Source of the DNA: Verrucomicrobiota bacterium
GTDB lineage: Bacteria > Verrucomicrobiota > Kiritimatiellia > CAIQIC01
Direction of reading: 5' to 3'
DNA length: 64,000 bases
Assembly: GCA_004321905.1 (NCBI GenBank)
Contig: SCQF01000001.1
Span: forward strand, 25,404-89,403
Shown here: piece after piece, positions 58,780 to 64,000 of the stretch
Layout: each line of letters starts with the position of its first letter
How positions within the stretch are numbered: the first letter of the stretch is position 1
Translations under genes and position numbers: made by a program
The notes under the pieces: model-generated
The model's database searches: none
Seen by the model: the letters and a program-made list of their open reading frames with translations, nothing else
Told to the model about the DNA's origin: nothing

Positions 58780-59787
58780 ATGAGCATCACCAGCACACGC
58801 GTGCAAAACATTCTCCAGCAATTTCAGCGGCAGCGTATTCTCGTCATCGGCGACCTGATGCTGGATCGCTATATCTATGGCGATGTGCATCGGATTTCAC
58901 CGGAAGCGCCGGTGCCCGTGGTGCATGTACAACGCGAAAAAGCCATGCCGGGCGGCGCGAGCAACGTGGCCGCCAACATCCGCGCGCTTGGCGGCCAGGC
59001 CGCCCTCTGCGGTTTGCTGGGCCGCGACGCAGCGGGCCGCGAGCTGCGCGAAATTCTAATCAAAAATAGCGTCATCACCGAGGGCATCCTCGACCTGCCG
59101 GAATTGCACACCACCGTCAAAACCCGCATCATCGCCGACCGCCAGCAGGTGTGCCGCGTGGACTGGGAAGAAAAACCACGCCTCGACGAACCGACGCTCG
59201 ATGGCTTTTGCAAACGGATTGCCGTTGAATTGAAAAAATCCACCGGTGCGATTCTGGAGGACTACGGTAAAGGCGTCTTGCAGCAGCGCGTCGCAGACGT
59301 CGCGCTATCCGCCGCAAAATCGTCCAACATCCCCGTTGGCCTTGACCCCAAGGACTATTCGCTGCATCTCGCCGGGCTGACGATTGCCACGCCGAACCGC
59401 AAAGAAGCCTTTGCCGCCGCAGGTTTACCGGAGACGTCGCCGGTCGCCGATCCCTTGCATGATCGTGCGCTGCTCGAAGCCGGTCAACGCTTGCTGACGA
59501 AGTGGCTGCCCAAAATGCTCATCATTACGCTCGGCCCGCAGGGCCTGCTGCTGCTCAGTGCCGAGGCGCCGCCGCACCACGTGCCAACGCGTGCGCGCGA
59601 GGTGTTTGATGTTTCCGGCGCCGGCGACACCGTCATCGCCACGTGTCTGCTCGCGCTCGCCGCCGGAGCCGAACCGATTGAAGCCGCCGAGTTGGCCAAC
59701 TTCGCCGCCGGCGTCGTCGTGGGTAAAATCGGCACGGCGACGTGCAGTCCGGAGGAATTGCTGGCGGCGGTGACCAACCATGGCTAG
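58780..59787 (+). CDS. rfaE1: D-glycero-beta-D-manno-heptose-7-phosphate kinase
   Basis: A PfkB-fold sugar kinase of 335 residues matching the N-terminal half of HldE: VIGDLMLDRYIYGDVHRISPEAPVPVV, PGGASNVAANIRALGG, EDYGKGVL, LDPK and the catalytic loop VFDVSGAGDTVIATCLLAL. It makes heptose-1,7-bisphosphate for LPS core precursors. The nucleotidyltransferase half is absent, so a separate rfaE2 should exist elsewhere. Confidence 0.94.
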   Translation: MSITSTRVQNILQQFQRQRILVIGDLMLDRYIYGDVHRISPEAPVPVVHVQREKAMPGGASNVAANIRALGGQAALCGLLGRDAAGRELREILIKNSVITEGILDLPELHTTVKTRIIADRQQVCRVDWEEKPRLDEPTLDGFCKRIAVELKKSTGAILEDYGKGVLQQRVADVALSAAKSSNIPVGLDPKDYSLHLAGLTIATPNRKEAFAAAGLPETSPVADPLHDRALLEAGQRLLTKWLPKMLIITLGPQGLLLLSAEAPPHHVPTRAREVFDVSGAGDTVIATCLLALAAGAEPIEAAELANFAAGVVVGKIGTATCSPEELLAAVTNHG

Positions 59788-59791
59788 AAAG

Positions 59792-59842
59792 TTTTCCAAC
59801 CCTTGGGAAAAAGGATCACCCCGCTTTCCAACCCCTGGAAAG
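59792..59842. repeat. Paired palindrome (centres 59801 and 59833) supplying a ribosome site
   Basis: TTTTCCAACCCTTGGGAAAA and CTTTCCAACCCCTGGAAAG, 32 bp apart, between rfaE1 and the thioredoxin-like gene. The right arm of the second copy reads GGAAAGGA, the only Shine-Dalgarno candidate for the ATG at 59852. Confidence 0.88.
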
Positions 59843-59851
59843 GAACACAAA

Positions 59852-60436
59852 ATGAAACACCGATTACCACTTGTCACGGCCCTGTTGCTTGCTGGCACGG
59901 CCTTCGCCGCCGTGGACATCAGCAAGTTGCCTGCCGGTGTCCGCCGAATCGAGCGGATCAAGGACGCCCAAGCGGAGGCCAGGCAGCAAAAGAAGGCGTT
60001 GATGTTCGCGCTTTCGGAAATGACCCCCAAAGGCGGCGGCAAAGGCAATGCGTTCGTGCTTGGGGCGACGCAACAATTGATCCAAAAGATGCGCGGCCTG
60101 TGCGTCGTCGTCTTTGTGGATTTCACCAACGACCGCGCCAAACTGGCCAAAGTATTGCCGAAGATTGACGCGGCCTTCGATTCCGAGGCGGCGAAAGGTC
60201 CCATTCCACGCACGGTGGTAACCGATGCCGCTGCCGAGAAAATTTACGCGATCATCCCGTATGCGCCCGCCGGGCCGTTCGGCGAGGAAATGATCAAGGA
60301 AGCCAAACAGAAAATTCAGGATGGACTGGCCGGCAAGACCGTGACCGACGACGTCGGCATTCCGGGCGAAAAAAACCGCGAAATTGCTGCGCCGCCCTCT
60401 GGGAAGAAAAAAAAGAAACCGAACAATGACAACTAG
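59852..60436 (+). CDS. Exported protein, possibly thioredoxin-like fold
   Basis: A 194-residue protein with signal KHRLPLVTALLLAGTAFAA and a body (IKDAQAEARQQKKALMFALSE, LCVVVFVDFTNDRAKLAKVLPKI, IPRTVVTDAAAEKIYAIIPYA) whose strand order suggests a thioredoxin-like fold without a CxxC. The end is Lys-rich. Start ATG 59852 uses an AAAGGA that belongs to a palindrome. No function can be named. Confidence 0.7.
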   Translation: MKHRLPLVTALLLAGTAFAAVDISKLPAGVRRIERIKDAQAEARQQKKALMFALSEMTPKGGGKGNAFVLGATQQLIQKMRGLCVVVFVDFTNDRAKLAKVLPKIDAAFDSEAAKGPIPRTVVTDAAAEKIYAIIPYAPAGPFGEEMIKEAKQKIQDGLAGKTVTDDVGIPGEKNREIAAPPSGKKKKKPNNDN

Positions 60437-60491
60437 CCACATCCCGTCCCATTCTGCTGGGACACCGGCGCACAATTAAAGGATACACATC

Positions 60492-61715
<1,224 letters not shown>

Positions 61716-61726
61716 AGCAAACTCAC

Positions 61727-61807
61727 ATTTCCAAGCCTTGGAAACGCCTATGCACCGCTTTCCTAGCATTGGAAAACCACGCGGTCTTTCTCTTTCAAGG
61801 CTTGTCA
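61727..61807. repeat. Three palindromes in register after icd (centres 61736, 61767, 61800)
   Basis: A clean TTTCCAAGCCTTGGAAA, a degenerate TTCCTAGCATTGGAA and a still weaker TTTCAAGGCTTGTCAA follow each other at 31 and 33 bp. The first starts 12 nt after icd. Confidence 0.75.
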
Positions 61808-62228
61808 ACAGAAGAGGTGGATAACGTACGATTCTTTTCGCATTTTCCGGATGGCCGTGCTCCCGGTAGTTGGTGGTTAGGGAAACAACCCAACCACAGG
61901 AAAGACGACCATAGCCATTTTTGTCCGCCAACACAAGAAAGGTCTCTGGGCAACACGCCGTGAAGACGTGACCCTCATTCCCTTCTGCCTTCCCTTGGCG
62001 GATTCAGTTTGACGTAGGTGAACTTGGCTCCATAAGCCCGAACGGCCAGCGGGGGCGAACGTCGGTCACGGGTGTGCAAGCGTGCGACCGACGCACCCGG
62101 CCGAGCGGTCGTCGGCAACGATGAGCCTTCATAGCCGGGAAGCTGCCCCGCCTTCATTTTCATAGCTTGGCATCGCCCATGCTGTTGGTTGGCGTGTAGG
62201 GTTCCTCGAACTGAGTGATGGCCAGCGT
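61808..62228. other. Intergenic stretch with a protein-like or repeat-derived segment
   Basis: From 62163 to 61975 on the minus strand an open frame reads MKMKAGQLPGYEGSSLPTTA...TRDRRSPPLAVRAYGAKFTYV. The text resembles a short, widely seen hypothetical protein or a translated mobile-element end that I cannot name with certainty. No ribosome site precedes it, and there is no partner gene. The rest of the 420 bp shows nothing recognisable. Confidence 0.4.
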
Positions 62229-63725
62229 TTACGCATCTACAGGCTTGCTCTGAAAGTCCTGAATAATTTTTTCATACAAGTCACGGTGCTCGACCACGAG
62301 TTGTTTGCTTAATTCAAAAACCTTCGCCATGTCCAGAATTTCGTGATGATACCAACGTTTCAGACCATCCAAATCCACGACTTTGAGCGCCGGAGTCAAG
62401 TTGTCCAAGGCCGGCTCCACGTTGCGCGGCAACGCTAAATCAATAATCAGAATTTCCTTGTCCTGCGCCAGAAAAGGAGCGTGCCCTTTGTGGAGGATGT
62501 ACCCCGGACTCGCTGCCGTGCAAATAATGACATCCACTTTGGGCAACTGCGTGGGGAGATCGTTAAAGGTAGAAATGGCGACGTGTTTTTTCCATGACTC
62601 CTGCAGCTCGGGCTTATTGACATGATAGCACCATTCGCAGGCATGGCCCATGCCAAGCAGGCGATGAATCAAACCGTTCCCCACCATGCCCGTACCCAGC
62701 ACCATGATCCGTTTATGATTGAGTTCTTTGCATTCCGTTTTTAGATAATCCACACAAAGATCTTCGATTTCACGGTTCTGTAACAGCGGCCCGGTCACCC
62801 GGCGGATATCCTTCGACACATGCAGCGCGGAGCCAACCCAACCCTGCATCATGCTGCCAGACCACCCACGTTGCGTGGCATAGTCCAGCGCCTCTTTGAC
62901 CTGCGCGACAATGTGATTTTCGCCTGGCGATTGGGAGAGCAGACCTGCACACACAATCGCCAAATGATCAAAAGCTTCAAAACCACGCTTCACGTAATAT
63001 TCCTCTTCCTTCAGGTGGAAGAAAGCCATGATGCGCTTCAGCAAGGCTTCAACGTTGGTTTCCCTGGCGACGATTCCGACCAACTCAACACGATTGCAGG
63101 TGTTCAACAGCATGAACTCGTGAATACCCCAGACTTGCATCATCATTTGCCCGGTTTGATCCATGCGCTTGCCCAAAAGATGAAAGGGTTCGCGGCGCTG
63201 AATGGGAAGCTGATGATGACTCGTGCCCACCACGATGAGGTCAGCTGTTTCCATCATTTCGACGTGCCGTGCGAGATTGTTTTTGACCAATCGCGAACGC
63301 CGGCAGGACTGTCCACCGGACGACACCGACACCGTCAAAGCGTCCTTGCGAAAGATCGCCGGTGTAATAAAGTCGCCACTGATCCAGTTCCGATCCGTCA
63401 AACCGCAAAGTACATGCCGTGCGTCACAATACTCCCGCACATGGCGATTAACGGAATTATCATTGGTGGCCGCTATGACCAAAAAAACACCTTCCACGTC
63501 GGAGTCAACAAACTTACGCGGGCTGTAGTGAATAACTTTGTTTTCGGCGAGACGCACGATTTCCTCATCCGCCTCTGGCCCCACCACGGTGACGTGCGCT
63601 TGGGCCTCCAACAAAAGTTTTACCTTATGTAGCGCCGTTTTCCCGCTGCCAACAACCAGGCAGGCCTTCTTTTCCAACAGAAGTCCCACCGGGAAAACCG
63701 TCCTAAACCGTGTGTTGGTTTGCAT
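62229..63725 (-). CDS. hemA: Fused precorrin-2 dehydrogenase-like (Met8) and glutamyl-tRNA reductase
   Basis: A 498-residue fusion. Residues 1-155 follow the siroheme synthase N-terminus (PVGLLLEKKACLVVGSGKTALHKVKLLLEAQA; ATNDNSVNRHV; DFITPAIFRKDALTVSVSSGGQS). From about 163 it is glutamyl-tRNA reductase: LIVVGTSHHQLPIQRREPF, catalytic Cys210 in LLNTCNRVEL, SPGENHIVAQVKEAL and Rossmann motif RIMVLGTGMVGNGLIHRLL (339-357). The C-terminal dimerisation domain is shortened. One chain thus joins the first committed step of tetrapyrrole synthesis to a siroheme step. ATG 63725 has AAGGAA upstream. Confidence 0.9.
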   Translation of the reverse strand: MQTNTRFRTVFPVGLLLEKKACLVVGSGKTALHKVKLLLEAQAHVTVVGPEADEEIVRLAENKVIHYSPRKFVDSDVEGVFLVIAATNDNSVNRHVREYCDARHVLCGLTDRNWISGDFITPAIFRKDALTVSVSSGGQSCRRSRLVKNNLARHVEMMETADLIVVGTSHHQLPIQRREPFHLLGKRMDQTGQMMMQVWGIHEFMLLNTCNRVELVGIVARETNVEALLKRIMAFFHLKEEEYYVKRGFEAFDHLAIVCAGLLSQSPGENHIVAQVKEALDYATQRGWSGSMMQGWVGSALHVSKDIRRVTGPLLQNREIEDLCVDYLKTECKELNHKRIMVLGTGMVGNGLIHRLLGMGHACEWCYHVNKPELQESWKKHVAISTFNDLPTQLPKVDVIICTAASPGYILHKGHAPFLAQDKEILIIDLALPRNVEPALDNLTPALKVVDLDGLKRWYHHEILDMAKVFELSKQLVVEHRDLYEKIIQDFQSKPVDA

Positions 63726-63841
63726 ACAATTCCTTACGTCTCAAAACAGACAGTATTTTAACCTCATGCGACCTGCTGTTCAAGCCGTGCCGCGGCCACG
63801 CCACCGGCGAAAATGAAAAGGAATCGTTACATACGGCCTGT

Positions 63842-63890
63842 TTCCCGGGCTTGGAAACAGGGGTGTCCCCGTTTTTCAACCCTGCGGATT
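63842..63890. repeat. Degenerate palindrome pair (centres 63849 and 63881)
   Basis: TTCCCGGGCTTGGAA and TTTTTCAACCCTGCGGA keep the 32-bp register although arms have decayed. The site lies between hemA and the next plus-strand gene. Confidence 0.7.
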
Positions 63891-63994
63891 TTAATCTGAA
63901 GTGCAACGGATGTGAGAAAAGGAAGGCGCAAGGTCGTTGATCTTCGGTAGCATGGTGTTTGGACTAACAAACCACCAGCGAACGGAGGACGACG

Positions 63995-64000
63995 ATGCGC
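63995..64000 (+). CDS. Start of a gene running past the right edge
   Basis: GGAGG at 63984-63988 stands 6 nt before ATG 63995, a strong ribosome binding site. Only two codons (Met-Arg) are inside the window, so no product can be given. Confidence 0.5.

Overview
The window comes from a high-GC, Gram-negative chromosome. It carries Kdo synthesis (kdsA, kdsB), LPS export (lptA, lptB and an lptC-like gene), heptose kinase, lipid II flippase and outer-membrane-type proteins. PVC-style features are mixed in: pseudopilins with the FTLIELLVVISIIAILA signature, two transmembrane Ser/Thr kinases with altered HRD motifs, a GH99-like protein and a PIG-L deacetylase, and a pilin-like domain fused to a large exported protein. 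Together these suggest a member of the Verrucomicrobiota/Kiritimatiellota/Lentisphaerota group. That placement is inferred from gene content; there is no rRNA here to confirm it.

Layout. 1-9.4 kb: peroxiredoxin (cut by the left edge), ferritin-like/VIT iron transporter, BON lipoprotein, glmS, pseudopilin, queA, apt, a short sigma-70 factor and murJ. 9.5-19.9 kb: O-antigen-ligase-like protein, DJ-1 protein, HU, tsaD, C-terminal processing protease, a broken toxin-antitoxin remnant, a Ser/Thr kinase, 3D-domain lipoprotein, rsmB and SGNH lipoprotein. 19.9-23.2 kb: miniature repeats, then the conserved minus-strand group ffs-dnaX-ybaB-recR, with a long SRP RNA that has a readable promoter. 23.3-31.5 kb: HtrA-type protease, leuCD, PAS-domain sensor, rsmE, outer-membrane protein, HAD phosphatase and an orphan arnD. 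31.5-32.9 kb: an AT-rich defence-like island (HTH regulator, SRA-HNH nuclease, Vsr fragment). 33-42.3 kb: pirin, tRNA-Leu(CAA), thrC, gnd, PIG-L/GH99-like operon, pgsA and der. 42.3-52.1 kb: a minus-strand run of GT39, GspK/L/M-like type II secretion genes, small secreted protein, kdsB, kdsA, lptC-like, lptA, lptB and hpf, most joined by 4-nt overlaps. 52.2-64 kb: GNAT, exported pilin-like fusion, aroC, second kinase with a discoidin-like domain, DUF3108 protein, rfaE1, thioredoxin-like protein, icd and a Met8-HemA fusion.

The most striking signal is not a gene. A 19-bp palindrome, consensus TTTTCCAAGSCTTGGAAAA, occurs about 45 times at about 28 loci. It usually comes as two copies with centres exactly 32 bp apart, whatever the orientation of the flanking genes, and some copies lie in frame inside conserved genes. 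It has the look of a mobile or protein-bound paired palindrome, comparable in behaviour to REP/BIME or Rickettsia palindromic elements but different in sequence. Several other small inverted-repeat families (58 bp, 82 bp, a TA-flanked miniature element of about 157 bp, a 76-bp element that supplies the recR stop codon) share the same gaps.
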